A stretch of DNA of 64,000 nt from Burkholderia glumae LMG 2196 = ATCC 33617 (GTDB lineage Bacteria; Pseudomonadota; Gammaproteobacteria; Burkholderiales; Burkholderiaceae). Positions 34,510 through 44,023 of this stretch are shown here, piece after piece (the stretch's first letter is position 1; every line of letters begins with the position of its first letter). The notes beneath the pieces were generated by a model that saw nothing but the letters and a program-made list of their open reading frames with translations, was not told the origin of the DNA and ran no database searches. Position numbers and translations under genes: made by a program. The stretch spans positions 62,001 to 126,000 of the forward strand of contig NZ_CP009435.1 in the NCBI RefSeq assembly GCF_000960995.1, in the 5' to 3' direction.

Positions 34510-34590
34510 GCGGCGCCCCGCGCGGGACGGCCGGGAAGCCAGCCAAGGCAGGAGGGGCGAGGCGCGGGAATGCGAGCGCCGGGGCCGCGC

Positions 34591-35802
34591 TCAGGCTCGC
34601 GGGCGCACCAGCCCCGTCGTGTCGATCACCGTCGAGGGCGCCGCGCGCGCGGCCTCGGCCGGCAAGCCGAGCATCTGGGCCGCGACCGTCGCGACGCGGG
34701 CGGTCGACATCTGCATCAGGCAGTCGCTGTAGCTCGCGACATTGCGTTCGCAACCTTCCTGGCGGCACGGCACGCAACTGCCCTCGCCCTGCAGCAGATA
34801 GACGTTGCCGCGGCGCGCCGAGCCGACCAGCGGCCAAGGCTTGCCGCCGCCCTGCCAGCGCTGCGGCCACGGCCCCCAGCGCACCGGGTCGGACGGCCCG
34901 AACAGCGCGATGACGGGCGTGCCGGTCGCGGCGGCCACGTGCGTCGCGCCGGTATCGGGTCCGATGAACAGCTTCGCGCGCCGCACCAGCTCGGCACTCT
35001 CGCCGAACGACAGGCGTCCCACCAGATTCAGCACGTCGCCGCCGGCATCGCGCGCGACGCGTTCGGCATATTCACGCTCGTGGTCGGCCGGCCCGCCGCT
35101 CAGCGCAACGGCATGGCCGAGCCCGCGCAGCCAGTCGATCAGCTCGACCCAGCCGTCGCGGCGCCATTGCTTGTACGCGAACATCGGGTACGGATGCAGC
35201 ACGACGAGCGGCCGCCCCGCCGCGACGGCGGGCGAGGCGGCCAGCAGCGCATCGAAGCGGGCGCGCCGCATGGGATCGTCGCCGAGGCCCGGCGCCACCA
35301 CCTCGGGCACCGGCTCGATGCCGATCTGCGGCGCCAGCGCAAGCGTGCTGGCTACCGTGTGCTCATGCTCGTGATCGTTGAGGGCGATCCGGTTCAGCAG
35401 CAGACGCGGCCCGATGCCGACACGGTTCGGATCGACCAGCCCGACGCGGCGCCGGCCGGCGAACCAGGTGTAATAACGCGGCCGGTCGGAACTGAGCGCC
35501 GCGCAGGCCAGATCGTAGCGGCGCCAGAGGCGCGCCGCGTCACGCAGGCGTTCGCCGAGCTTGGCGCGCTGCGCGACCACGAGCACGTTGCGGATGTCGG
35601 GATTGCCTTCCAGCACGCCTTCGGTGCCGCGAAACACCAGCATGTCGATCGGCGTGTCGGGCCAGTGCGCCTTCAGCGAGCGGACGATCGGCGTCGTCAG
35701 CAGGACGTCGCCGATCCGCCGCGTCGCGACGACGAGAATGCTGCGGGGCGGATGATCGGGAAACAGGGCAGCCAAGGCAGTCGTTCGGTGGTGGGGGCTC
35801 AC
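34591..35802 (-). CDS. glycosyltransferase family 9 (heptosyltransferase-like)
   Basis: The roughly 400-residue GT-B protein has an N-terminal domain (SILVVATRRIGDVLLTTPIVRSLK) and the GT9 ADP-heptose site FIGPDTGATHVAAATGTPVIALFGPSDPVRWGPW. Heptosyltransferases add L-glycero-D-manno-heptose to the LPS core. The C-terminal region has clustered cysteines (CVPCRQEGC, SDC). No ATG fits: the frame opens at a GTG at 35853, but the GTG at 35802 starts nearer the conserved strand and is my choice. It is convergent with the ligase gene, completing the LPS locus. Confidence 0.87.
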   Translation of the reverse strand: MSPHHRTTALAALFPDHPPRSILVVATRRIGDVLLTTPIVRSLKAHWPDTPIDMLVFRGTEGVLEGNPDIRNVLVVAQRAKLGERLRDAARLWRRYDLACAALSSDRPRYYTWFAGRRRVGLVDPNRVGIGPRLLLNRIALNDHEHEHTVASTLALAPQIGIEPVPEVVAPGLGDDPMRRARFDALLAASPAVAAGRPLVVLHPYPMFAYKQWRRDGWVELIDWLRGLGHAVALSGGPADHEREYAERVARDAGGDVLNLVGRLSFGESAELVRRAKLFIGPDTGATHVAAATGTPVIALFGPSDPVRWGPWPQRWQGGGKPWPLVGSARRGNVYLLQGEGSCVPCRQEGCERNVASYSDCLMQMSTARVATVAAQMLGLPAEAARAAPSTVIDTTGLVRPRA

Positions 35803-35862
35803 GAAGCTCGCACGATGCGAGATGGCGCGGTGCCGCGCGCGCGGGCGCGGCACCGCAGCGGT

Positions 35863-38800
35863 TCAGTACGCGATTTCGACCGAACCATCGCCGAAGGTCG
35901 CGCGCAGATCGGCCAGCAGCGCGTCGCTGGGCTTGACGCGCCACGCCTCGCCGAGCCGCATCTCACCCTGCGCGCGGGCGTTGTTGTAGAGAATCTGCAC
36001 GACGAGCCCGTTCGGCATCGGCGGCGGCGCGCGCCGCCCGCCCTCGCGGCCCTCGCGGCCCTCGCGTCCGCCGCGCGCGGCGGCGGGCGGCGGCGCGGCC
36101 GGTTCGGCTTCCGGCTTGGCGACGTGCGGCTCGAGCACGCGGCGCAACGCGCCGGCGTCGGCATTGCCGTTCATTCTCATGCGCACCGCCTGCGCGTAGC
36201 GGCTGCGCGCGCGCTCGAGATCCATCACCGTGTCGGCCGTGAAGCGGATGCCGCCCGTGAAGGCATCGTTGCGCGCCTGCCCCTGCACGATCAGCAGCTC
36301 GTCTTCCTTGAACAGCCCGCGGTTGGCGTCGAACTGCTCGTTGAACACGGTGATCTCGCACTGCCCGGTGCCATCGTCGAGCAGCGCGATGATCATCTTG
36401 CCGCGCTGCGTCATCTGGGTGCGCAGCGACGCGATCACACCGGCCACCAGCTTGTCGCGCCCCTCCTTGAGCTCGCCGAGCTTCATGCGCGCGAAGCGGC
36501 GCACTTCCGCGCGATAGGCGTCGAACAGGTGCCCCGACAGATAGAAGCCGAGCGCGCCCTTCTCTTCCTGCAGGCGGCGCTTGTCGTCCCAGGCCGGCTC
36601 GTCGACCAGCGCATGGGCGTGCGGCGACTCGGCGCCCATGTCGAACAGGCCCGCCTGCATGGCGTTTGCGGCGGCCTGCTCGGCCGCCTCCATCGCGAGC
36701 GGCACCGAGGCGAGCAGTTGCGCGCGGTTCGGCGTCAGCGAATCGAACGCGCCGGCGCGGATCAGCGCCTCGACGGTACGGCGGTTGACCATGCGGCGGT
36801 CGATGCGCTCGCAGAAATCGAACAGGTCCTTGAACGGGCCGCCCTCGCGCCGGGCGCGCAGGATTTCCTCGATCGCGTTCTGGCCGCTGCCCTTCACGGC
36901 GCCGAGCCCGTAGCGGATGGTCTTCGAGCGCTTGCCGTCGGCCTCGCCCACCGGCTCGAAACGGTATTCGGACTGGTTGATGTCGGGCGGCAGCACCTTG
37001 ATGCCGTTCAGGACGCAATCGTCGAACAGGATCTTCACCTTGTCGGTGTCGTCCATCGCGAGCGTCATGTTGGCCGCCATGAATTCGGCGGGATGATGCG
37101 CCTTCAGCCAGGCCGTGTAATAGGCGAGCAGCGCGTAGGCGGCCGCATGCGACTTGTTGAAGCCGTACCCCGCGAACTTCTCCATCAGATCGAAGATCTC
37201 GTCGGACTTCTCGCGCGTGAGGCCGTTCTTCGCGGCGCCCTCGGCGAAAATCTCGCGGTGCTTGACCATCTCCTCGGGCTTCTTCTTGCCCATCGCGCGG
37301 CGCAGCAGGTCGGCGCCGCCGAGCGAGTAGCCGCCGATGATCTGCGCCATCTGCATCACCTGCTCCTGATAGACCATGATGCCGTAGGTCTCTTTCAGGA
37401 CCGGCTCGACGCGCGGATCCGGGTACTCCACCTTCTCGCGCCCGTGCTTGCGGGCGCAGAAGCTCGGGATCAGGTCCATCGGGCCGGGGCGGTACAGCGA
37501 CACCAGCGCGATGATGTCCTCGAAGCGGTCGGGTTGGGCGTCCTTCAGCATGCCCTGCATGCCGCGGCTTTCCAGCTGGAACACGGCGACCGTGTTCGCC
37601 TTCTTCAGGATCTGGAACGAGGCCGGATCGTCGAGCGGCACCTGCGCGAGCGACCAGTCGGCCTTGGTCGGGTCGAGCCGGCGGATGAAGCGCTCGGCCC
37701 AGTCGAGGATGGTCAGCGTGGTCAGGCCCAGGAAGTCGAACTTCACGAGGCCGACCGCCTCGACGTCGTCCTTGTCGTACTGGCTGACCACGCCGCCTTC
37801 GTCGCCCTGCGCGTAGAGTGGGCAGAAATCGGTGAGCTTGCCCGGCGCGATCAGCACGCCGCCCGCATGCATGCCGACGTTACGCGTGAGGCCCTCCACG
37901 CGCTGCGCGAGATCGAGCAGTTGGTGGACTTCGTCCTCGTTGTCGTAGCGCTCCTGCAGGAGCGGTTCTTCCTTCATCGCGTCGGCGATTGTGACGTGCT
38001 TGCCGGGCTTGAACGGGATCAGCTTCGCGACGCCGTCGGTGAACATGTAGCCGAGGTCTAGCACGCGGCCGATGTCGCGCACGGCCGCCTTCGCGGCCAT
38101 CGTGCCGAACGTGGCGATCTGCGAGACCGCGTCCGCGCCGTACTTCTCCTTCACGTACTGGATCACGCGATCGCGGCCATGCTGGCAGAAGTCGATGTCG
38201 AAGTCGGGCATCGAAACCCGCTCCGGGTTCAGGAAGCGCTCGAACAGCAGGTTGTAGCGCAGCGGGTCGAGATCGGTGATGCCGAGCGAATAGGCCACCA
38301 GCGAACCGGCGCCCGAGCCGCGGCCGGGGCCGACCGGCACGCCGTTGTTCTTGGCCCAGTTGATGAAGTCCGCGACGATCAGGAAGTAGCCGGGAAAGCC
38401 CATCTTCGTGATCGTGCCGCACTCGAAATCGAGGCGCTGGTAGTAGGTGTCGCGCTGCGCGTCGCGCTCGGCCTCGTCCGGGTAGAGCTGCACGAGGCGC
38501 TTCTCGAGCCCTTCCTTCGACAGCTGCACGAGATAGTCGTCGAGCGACATGCCGTCGGGGGTCGGGAACAGCGGCAGCTTCGGCTTGCCGAGCTCGATCG
38601 TCAGGTTGCAGCGCTTGGCGATCTCCACCGTGTTCAGCACGGCCGACGGCAGGTCGGCGAACAGCTCGGCCATCTCGGCCTGGGTACGGAACCGCTGCTC
38701 GGTCGTGAAGCGTTTCTGGCGGCGCGGATTGGCGAGGATATCGCCCTCCGAAATGCAGACGCGCGCCTCGTGCGCCGTGAAATCCTCGTCCTCCATGAAC

Positions 38801-39411
38801 TGCAGCGGGTGGGTGGCCACCACCGGCAGCTTCAGCTCGGCCGCGAGCTTGACGGCGTCCTGGATGTAGGCTTCGGCGCCCGGCTGGCCGTAGCGCTGCA
38901 GCTCGATGTAGAAGCTGCCCGGGAACACGCGCGCCCAGCGCTGCGCGTGACGGCGCGCGGACTCGTTGTTGCCGGCCGCGAGCGCGATGCCGATGTCGCC
39001 CTGCTGGGCGCCCGACAGCGCGAGCAGGCCGCCGCCGAGCTCCGATTCGAGCCACTGCGGATCGATCTCGGCGCGGCCGCGGTACTGGTTCGTGAGCCAC
39101 GCCTTCGACAGCAGTTCGCAGAGGTTCAGGTAGCCGGACTTGTCACGCACCAGCAGCAACAGGCGCGCGGGCTTGTCGCGATCGTCGTGGTTCGTGATCC
39201 AGACGTCGCAGCCGGCAATCGGCTTGATGCCCTTGCTGCGGGCTTCCTTGTAGAAGCGAACCAGGCCGAACGCGTTGCCGAGATCGGTCAGGGCGAGCGC
39301 ACCCTGACCGTCGGCCGCCGCCGCCTTGACGATGTCGTCGAGGCGCACGATGCCGTCGGCAATCGAGAATTCGGAGTGGACGCGAAGATGTACGAAACGG
39401 GGATCTGCCAT
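35863..39411 (-). CDS. dnaE: DNA polymerase III alpha subunit
   Basis: The 1,182-residue replicative polymerase begins MADPRFVHLRVHSEFSIADG, the PHP domain. The catalytic palm has PDFDIDFCQHGRDRVI with both metal-binding aspartates, and VGPGRGSGAGSLVAYSLGITDLDPL for template/dNTP contact. The fingers (YQEQVMQMAQIIGGYSLGGADLLRRAMGKKK), the HhH/beta-binding region and the OB fold (LVAGVIASLRTQMTQRGKMIIALLDD) follow, with an Ala/Glu-rich insert near the C-terminus. ATG 39411 fits the family start. It is divergent from trhO across 243 bases. Confidence 0.97.
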   Translation of the reverse strand: MADPRFVHLRVHSEFSIADGIVRLDDIVKAAAADGQGALALTDLGNAFGLVRFYKEARSKGIKPIAGCDVWITNHDDRDKPARLLLLVRDKSGYLNLCELLSKAWLTNQYRGRAEIDPQWLESELGGGLLALSGAQQGDIGIALAAGNNESARRHAQRWARVFPGSFYIELQRYGQPGAEAYIQDAVKLAAELKLPVVATHPLQFMEDEDFTAHEARVCISEGDILANPRRQKRFTTEQRFRTQAEMAELFADLPSAVLNTVEIAKRCNLTIELGKPKLPLFPTPDGMSLDDYLVQLSKEGLEKRLVQLYPDEAERDAQRDTYYQRLDFECGTITKMGFPGYFLIVADFINWAKNNGVPVGPGRGSGAGSLVAYSLGITDLDPLRYNLLFERFLNPERVSMPDFDIDFCQHGRDRVIQYVKEKYGADAVSQIATFGTMAAKAAVRDIGRVLDLGYMFTDGVAKLIPFKPGKHVTIADAMKEEPLLQERYDNEDEVHQLLDLAQRVEGLTRNVGMHAGGVLIAPGKLTDFCPLYAQGDEGGVVSQYDKDDVEAVGLVKFDFLGLTTLTILDWAERFIRRLDPTKADWSLAQVPLDDPASFQILKKANTVAVFQLESRGMQGMLKDAQPDRFEDIIALVSLYRPGPMDLIPSFCARKHGREKVEYPDPRVEPVLKETYGIMVYQEQVMQMAQIIGGYSLGGADLLRRAMGKKKPEEMVKHREIFAEGAAKNGLTREKSDEIFDLMEKFAGYGFNKSHAAAYALLAYYTAWLKAHHPAEFMAANMTLAMDDTDKVKILFDDCVLNGIKVLPPDINQSEYRFEPVGEADGKRSKTIRYGLGAVKGSGQNAIEEILRARREGGPFKDLFDFCERIDRRMVNRRTVEALIRAGAFDSLTPNRAQLLASVPLAMEAAEQAAANAMQAGLFDMGAESPHAHALVDEPAWDDKRRLQEEKGALGFYLSGHLFDAYRAEVRRFARMKLGELKEGRDKLVAGVIASLRTQMTQRGKMIIALLDDGTGQCEITVFNEQFDANRGLFKEDELLIVQGQARNDAFTGGIRFTADTVMDLERARSRYAQAVRMRMNGNADAGALRRVLEPHVAKPEAEPAAPPPAAARGGREGREGREGGRRAPPPMPNGLVVQILYNNARAQGEMRLGEAWRVKPSDALLADLRATFGDGSVEIAY

Positions 39412-39654
39412 GGGCGTTATTGTAGCCGCGTCGCGGCGCGGGCAACGCCGGCGCCGCGCAAAAAACGCCGCGTGCGCCAGACGGGCGAGCCGGCGCCGGG
39501 GCCACTGGTTTGCGCGCGCGTTTGCGGGATAATACGGGTTTCGGTCATTCACGCGGCGGCCGCCGCATGGCATCGCGCCCTCATTCGCCGCGTCCGCGCG
39601 CGGCGCCGCGCAGGGCGCCCGCGAGCCATGCCGCCCGCCCTTCATTGGTTCATC

Positions 39655-40539
39655 ATGTCCATCGTCAACCTCGCCGCCTACCGCTTCGTCACGATCGAAT
39701 CGCCCGAAGCATGGCGGCCGCTCGTCACCGAACGCTGCCAGGCGCTCGGGCTGCGCGGCACGATCCTGCTCGCACCCGAAGGCATCAATCTGTTCATCGC
39801 CGGACCGCGCGAGGCGACCGACGCGTTCGTCGCCTATCTGCGCGAAGATCGCCTGTTCGGCGGCAAGTTCGCCGACCTGCAGTTCAAGGAAAGCCGGTCC
39901 GACTCGCAGCCGTTCCGGCGCATGCTGGTGCGCCTGAAGCGCGAGATCATCACGATGAAGAAGCCGGCGATCCGGCCCGAACTCGGCCGCGCGCCGTCGG
40001 TGGACGCGCGCACGCTGAAAGGCTGGCTCGATCGCGGCCACGATGACGAGGGCCGGCCGGTGGTCATGCTCGACACGCGCAACGCGTTCGAGGTCGACGT
40101 CGGCACCTTCGATGCCGCGCTCGATTACCGGATCGACAAGTTCAGCGAATTCCCGGCCGTGATCGAGGCGCATCGCGCCGATCTCGAGGGCAAGACGGTG
40201 GTGTCGTTCTGCACGGGCGGGATCCGCTGCGAGAAGGCCGCGATCCACATGAAGGAAGTCGGCATCGACCACGTCTATCAGCTCGAGGGCGGGATCCTCA
40301 AGTATTTCGAGGAAGTCGGCGGCGCGCATTACCACGGCGACTGCTTCGTCTTCGATTACCGCACGGCCCTCAACCCGCGGCTGGAGCCGACCGCCGACCT
40401 CACCTGCTTCGCCTGCCGCGCCGTGGTGTCCGCGCAGGACCAGCAGTCGCCGCTGTACGTGCCGGGCCGTTCCTGCCCGGCCTGCCATGCGGGCACCGCC
40501 GCGCACGCCGGCGCCGAACCGCTCGCCCGCTCCGCTTGA
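39655..40539 (+). CDS. trhO: tRNA uridine-34 hydroxylase (TrhO, rhodanese-type)
   Basis: The 294-residue protein catalyses oxygen-dependent formation of 5-hydroxyuridine at tRNA position 34, preceding cmo5U/mcmo5U. An N-terminal acylphosphatase-like domain (VTERCQALGLRGTILLAPEGINLFIAGP) precedes a rhodanese domain with the active Cys loop SFCTGGIRCEKA. A zinc-like CxxC pair (CFACRAV, CPACHA) sits near the C-terminus. ATG 39655 fits the conserved N-terminus. The stop overlaps the TTG start of gluQRS (TTGA), another tRNA-modification gene. Confidence 0.95.
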   Translation: MSIVNLAAYRFVTIESPEAWRPLVTERCQALGLRGTILLAPEGINLFIAGPREATDAFVAYLREDRLFGGKFADLQFKESRSDSQPFRRMLVRLKREIITMKKPAIRPELGRAPSVDARTLKGWLDRGHDDEGRPVVMLDTRNAFEVDVGTFDAALDYRIDKFSEFPAVIEAHRADLEGKTVVSFCTGGIRCEKAAIHMKEVGIDHVYQLEGGILKYFEEVGGAHYHGDCFVFDYRTALNPRLEPTADLTCFACRAVVSAQDQQSPLYVPGRSCPACHAGTAAHAGAEPLARSA

Positions 40540-41450
40540 AACCGGCCGGCGCACCGGGCCGCTATCGCGGCCGCTTCGCGCCGTCGCCGACCGGCCCGCT
40601 GCATTTCGGCTCGCTGGTCGGCGCGCTCGCCAGCTGGCTCGACGCCCGCGCACATGGCGGCGCGTGGCTGGTGCGGATCGAGGACGTCGACGGCCCGCGC
40701 ACGGTACCCGGTGCGGCGGACGCGATTGTCTCGACGCTTGCCGCGTTCGGGCTCGTGGCCGACGAGCCGCCCGTCTGGCAGAGCCGCCGCGGCGCCGCCT
40801 ACACGGCCGCGCTCGACGCGCTGACGCAGGCCGGTCTCGTCTACCCGTGCGGCTGCACGCGCAAGGAAATCGCCGACTCGCTGCGCGCCGCGCACGAGCG
40901 GCACACCACGCTCGCCTATCCCGGCACCTGCCGCAGCGGCCTGCACGGCAAGCCGGCGCGCGCATGGCGGCTGCGCGTGCCGGACGGCGCGGCGGCACGC
41001 ATCGCGTTCGACGACCGCTGGCAGGGCCGGCAAACGCAGGATCTGGCCACCGAGGTCGGCGATTTCGTGCTCAGGCGCGCCGACGGCCAGTGGGCCTACC
41101 AGCTCGCCGTGGTGGTCGACGATCGCGACGCGGGCATCACGCACGTGGTGCGCGGCGCGGACCTGCTCGATTCGACCGCGCGGCAGATCCATCTGCAACG
41201 CTGCCTGGGCGCGCCGACGCCCGCCTATCTGCATGTGCCGGTGGTGGTGGATGCCAACGGCGAGAAGCTCAGCAAGCAGACCGGCGCGACGGCGCTCGAC
41301 ACGCGCACGCCGCTCGTCGCGCTCGCCGCGGCGGCCGATCATCTCGGGCTCCCGCTCGCGCCGTCGGCACGCGCCTCGCTCGAGGCATTCTTTCCGGCGG
41401 CGATCGCCGCCTGGGCCGCGCGTTTCGGAGCGCACGCGCGCTCGGGCTGA
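40536..41450 (+). CDS. gluQRS: glutamyl-Q tRNA(Asp) synthetase
   Basis: The 304-residue truncated glutamyl-tRNA synthetase paralogue loads glutamate onto queuosine-34 of tRNA(Asp). It has the HIGH-like SPTGPLHFGSLVGALASWL, zinc ligands YPCGCTRKE and YPGTC, and the KMSKS-like GEKLSKQTG. It lacks the anticodon-binding domain, as expected. The start is a TTG at 40536 that overlaps the trhO stop (TTGA); the reading MKPAGAPGRYRGRFAPSP has no earlier ATG or GTG. Translation is probably coupled to trhO. Confidence 0.94.
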   Translation: MKPAGAPGRYRGRFAPSPTGPLHFGSLVGALASWLDARAHGGAWLVRIEDVDGPRTVPGAADAIVSTLAAFGLVADEPPVWQSRRGAAYTAALDALTQAGLVYPCGCTRKEIADSLRAAHERHTTLAYPGTCRSGLHGKPARAWRLRVPDGAAARIAFDDRWQGRQTQDLATEVGDFVLRRADGQWAYQLAVVVDDRDAGITHVVRGADLLDSTARQIHLQRCLGAPTPAYLHVPVVVDANGEKLSKQTGATALDTRTPLVALAAAADHLGLPLAPSARASLEAFFPAAIAAWAARFGAHARSG

Positions 41451-41535
41451 GCGCCGCGCTCGCCGTGGCCGGTCCGCCGGGCATGGGACTGCCGCTGTCA
41501 GGCGACAGCGCCGGGCCGGCCGCTCGTCACCCGCC

Positions 41536-41571
41536 AAACAAAAACGGGCGCAGGCTCGCGCCTGCACCCGT
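41536..41571 (-). terminator. intrinsic terminator of rhlE
   Basis: On the minus strand a 12-base-pair stem (ACGGGTGCAGGC and GCCTGCGCCCGT, one G-T pair, GCGA loop) is followed by TTTTGTTT. It lies about 54 bases past the rhlE stop and is the clearest terminator in this region. Confidence 0.85.
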
Positions 41572-41624
41572 CTGCCACCGCCTTCGGGCCGCTCGCTGCG
41601 CCCGGCGCAGCGACCCGGCCGCGC

Positions 41625-43067
41625 CTATGAGGAGCGGCGCGGCATCCCGAAACCGCCGAGCAAGGCCGCGAGCGGCTGCTTCGACTTCTTCTCGGTCTGC
41701 GCGGGCTTGCTGGCCTCTTCCGGCTGACGCGCGCTCGGCGAGGGCTCGTAGGGCTTCAGGAAAAACTCGTCGACCGGCGCCTCGCGACGCGAATGATGAT
41801 GATGGCCACGTTCGCCGCCATGCGCCCTGCGCGGCGCGCGCGCTTCGTCGCGGCTGCCGCGCTCGCTGCGCTCGCCATGCTCGCGGCGCATGCGCACCGG
41901 CGCCTCGATCGCGAGCGGCTGCAACGGCAGGTCGCGCTTGATCAGCTTCTCGATATCGGCGAGTTGCTTGCGCTCGTTCGGGCTGCACAGCGACAGCGCA
42001 TCGCCCGAGGCGCCCGCGCGGCCGGTGCGGCCGATCCGGTGGACGTAGTCCTCGGCGCTGAACGGCAGGTCGAAGTTGATCACGGCCGGCAGCTCGGCGA
42101 TGTCGAGCCCGCGCGCGGCCACGTCGGTGGCCACCAGCGCCTCCACCTCGCCGCGCTTGAACGCCTCGAGCGCCTGCATCCGCTCGTTCTGCGAGCGGTC
42201 GCCGTGAATCGCCGTGGCGACCACGCCGTCGCGCTCGAGCAGGCGCGCGAGCCGGCTCGCGCCGATCTTGCTGTTGCAGAACACGATCACCTGCTTGAGC
42301 GCGCGATCGCGGATCAGCTTGACCACGGCCGCCTGCTTGTCGCCCTCGGCGATGTCATAGACGATCTGCGTGACGTTGGTCGCGGTCGCGTTGCTGCGCG
42401 CGACCTCGATGGTCTGCGGGTTGGTCAGGTAGGTGGCGGCCAGCTTCTTGATTTCGGGCGAGAACGTCGCCGAGAACAACAGCGTCTGGCGCGCCTTCGG
42501 CAGCAGGTTCAGGATGCGCTGCAGGTCGGGCAGAAAGCCCATGTCGAGCATCCGGTCGGCCTCGTCGAGCACCAGCATCTGCACCTGCCCGAGGTTCGCC
42601 GTCTTCTGCTGGACGTGATCGAGCAGCCGGCCGGGGGTGGCGATCAGGATCTCGACGCCGCGCCGCAGCTCGGCCATCTGCGGGTTCATGTCGACACCGC
42701 CGAACACCACGGCGCTGCGCAGCGCCGTGTGCTTCGCATAGGAATGGACGTTGGCGGCCACCTGGTCGGCCAGCTCGCGCGTCGGCGTGAGGATCAGCGC
42801 GCGCACCGGGTGGCGCGCGGGCGAGGCGCTCGTGTTGGCCTGCGGCAGCAGCCGCTGGATGATCGGCAGCGAAAAGCTGGCGGTCTTGCCGGTGCCCGTC
42901 TGCGCGGCGCCCATCACGTCGCGCCCGGACAGCACGACCGGAATCGCTTTCGCCTGGATCGGCGTGGGCTTCGTGTAGCCCTGGTCCGCAATGGCCTTCA
43001 GAATGTCGGGCGCGAGGCCGAACTGATCGAAAGTTGCATCGACGGGCGTGACTGCTGAATCGGACAT
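41625..43067 (-). CDS. rhlE: DEAD-box RNA helicase (RhlE-like)
   Basis: The 480-residue helicase has the Q motif (FDQFGLAPDILKAIADQGYTKPTPIQ), motif I AQTGTGKT, motif II VLDEADRMLDMGF, motif III SAT and motif VI HRIGRTGRAG. The C-terminal tail is basic and His-rich (RREHGERSERGSRDEARAPR followed by a GGERGHHHHSRR stretch), typical of RhlE proteins acting in ribosome maturation and RNA decay. The ATG at 43067 (MSDSAVTPVDATFDQ) is consistent with the family. Downstream terminator is strong. Confidence 0.95.
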   Translation of the reverse strand: MSDSAVTPVDATFDQFGLAPDILKAIADQGYTKPTPIQAKAIPVVLSGRDVMGAAQTGTGKTASFSLPIIQRLLPQANTSASPARHPVRALILTPTRELADQVAANVHSYAKHTALRSAVVFGGVDMNPQMAELRRGVEILIATPGRLLDHVQQKTANLGQVQMLVLDEADRMLDMGFLPDLQRILNLLPKARQTLLFSATFSPEIKKLAATYLTNPQTIEVARSNATATNVTQIVYDIAEGDKQAAVVKLIRDRALKQVIVFCNSKIGASRLARLLERDGVVATAIHGDRSQNERMQALEAFKRGEVEALVATDVAARGLDIAELPAVINFDLPFSAEDYVHRIGRTGRAGASGDALSLCSPNERKQLADIEKLIKRDLPLQPLAIEAPVRMRREHGERSERGSRDEARAPRRAHGGERGHHHHSRREAPVDEFFLKPYEPSPSARQPEEASKPAQTEKKSKQPLAALLGGFGMPRRSS

Positions 43068-43285
43068 GGCGTTTCGCTCAAGTGGCGCGGCGGGGATTCC
43101 AGCGCGGCCCGGCTGACTGGCAGCGGCCGCGCGAACAACGGATGGACATGACGACGGACCTGCTGCGGCGCGCCGCGCGACGCCGCCGCGCCACCGGATT
43201 CGGCTGGCGCGCCGCCCCGTTCGGCCGGACGCCGACGGAAAGGGCAATATTGTAGCACTGGCGCGTAACGAGCCCGGTGGGACCG

Positions 43286-43672
43286 TCAGCGCGGCGCGCG
43301 CTTCGCCTTGATTTCCTCGCAGTCGGCGAGCAGCGGCGGCGCGGACGGCCCCGCGATCTCGTCGGTCAGGTTGCCGGTCGGCCCCTTGGTCCACCAGGTG
43401 TAGCGGCCGGCCTGGTAGCGCGCGCCCGAGGCCGACACGGTATCGACGAACAGCATCGGCCGGCCGTCGACCGGCACCAGCGCGAAACTCTGGCCGTTGC
43501 GGGCCAGCCAGTAAGCCACGCGCACCGGCTTCGGCTGGTTCGCGCAGCGATAGGTGGCGACGGTGCGTGCGTCGGTATCGATTTCCTCCACCGTCAGCTG
43601 CGCGGCCAGCGCCGCCCGTGCGCCGGCCAGGCCGGCCAGCAGGCAGAGCGTGCAGATGATGCGTTGGTGCAT
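43286..43672 (-). CDS. periplasmic MliC-type lysozyme inhibitor
   Basis: The 128-residue protein has a Sec signal (CLLAGLAGARAALAA) and no obvious lipobox, so it is probably periplasmic. The domain shows the MliC/PliC pattern: VATYRCANQPKPVRVAYWLAR, FALVPVDGRPMLFVDTVSAS, GARYQAGRYTWWTKGPTGNLTDE and one Cys pair (YRC, ADC). These proteins inhibit c-type lysozyme and protect the cell wall in hosts. It is 93 bases upstream of the rhlE group and read on the same strand. Activity is inferred from the domain only. Confidence 0.82.
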   Translation of the reverse strand: MHQRIICTLCLLAGLAGARAALAAQLTVEEIDTDARTVATYRCANQPKPVRVAYWLARNGQSFALVPVDGRPMLFVDTVSASGARYQAGRYTWWTKGPTGNLTDEIAGPSAPPLLADCEEIKAKRAPR

Positions 43673-43765
43673 GGCGAATCCTTCCTCAATGGGTGCCGGG
43701 CAGTCCGCAACCGGCAGGCGATCCGGGCCCGGCAGGCGAAACGGTGCGGGACGCGAGCGAAACGC

Positions 43766-43927
43766 TCAGGGATCGATCACCTCCGCGCAGGCATCGGTCG
43801 GCGCGGCAGCCACGTGCCCGACCAGCGGCACGATCTTGAGGCCGGCCGAGGCGACCCGGCACGGCGCCGCCGCCAGGCCGCAGCCCGACGCCGACAGGCA
43901 CAGCAGCGCGATAAGCATCCATTTCAT
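43766..43927 (-). CDS. small lipoprotein
   Basis: The 53-residue product is a mini-lipoprotein: MKWMLIALLCLSASGC puts the lipobox Cys at 16, followed by GLAAAPCRVASAGLKIVPLV, GHVAAAPTDACAEVIDP. Comparable tiny proteins in Burkholderia are grouped, as I recall, in a DUF6726-like family with no known role. ATG 43927 gives a sensible signal. It is 93 bases upstream of the MliC-type gene and may share its transcript. Confidence 0.65.
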   Translation of the reverse strand: MKWMLIALLCLSASGCGLAAAPCRVASAGLKIVPLVGHVAAAPTDACAEVIDP

Positions 43928-44023
43928 TTCGCCACTCCCCGGCCGCGCGGCGCGCGCCGCGTCGGCCTGTGATTCATGTTGCCCGCGCGGCACGTCGTGG
44001 CGCCTGCCGCGGACGCGTCGCCG

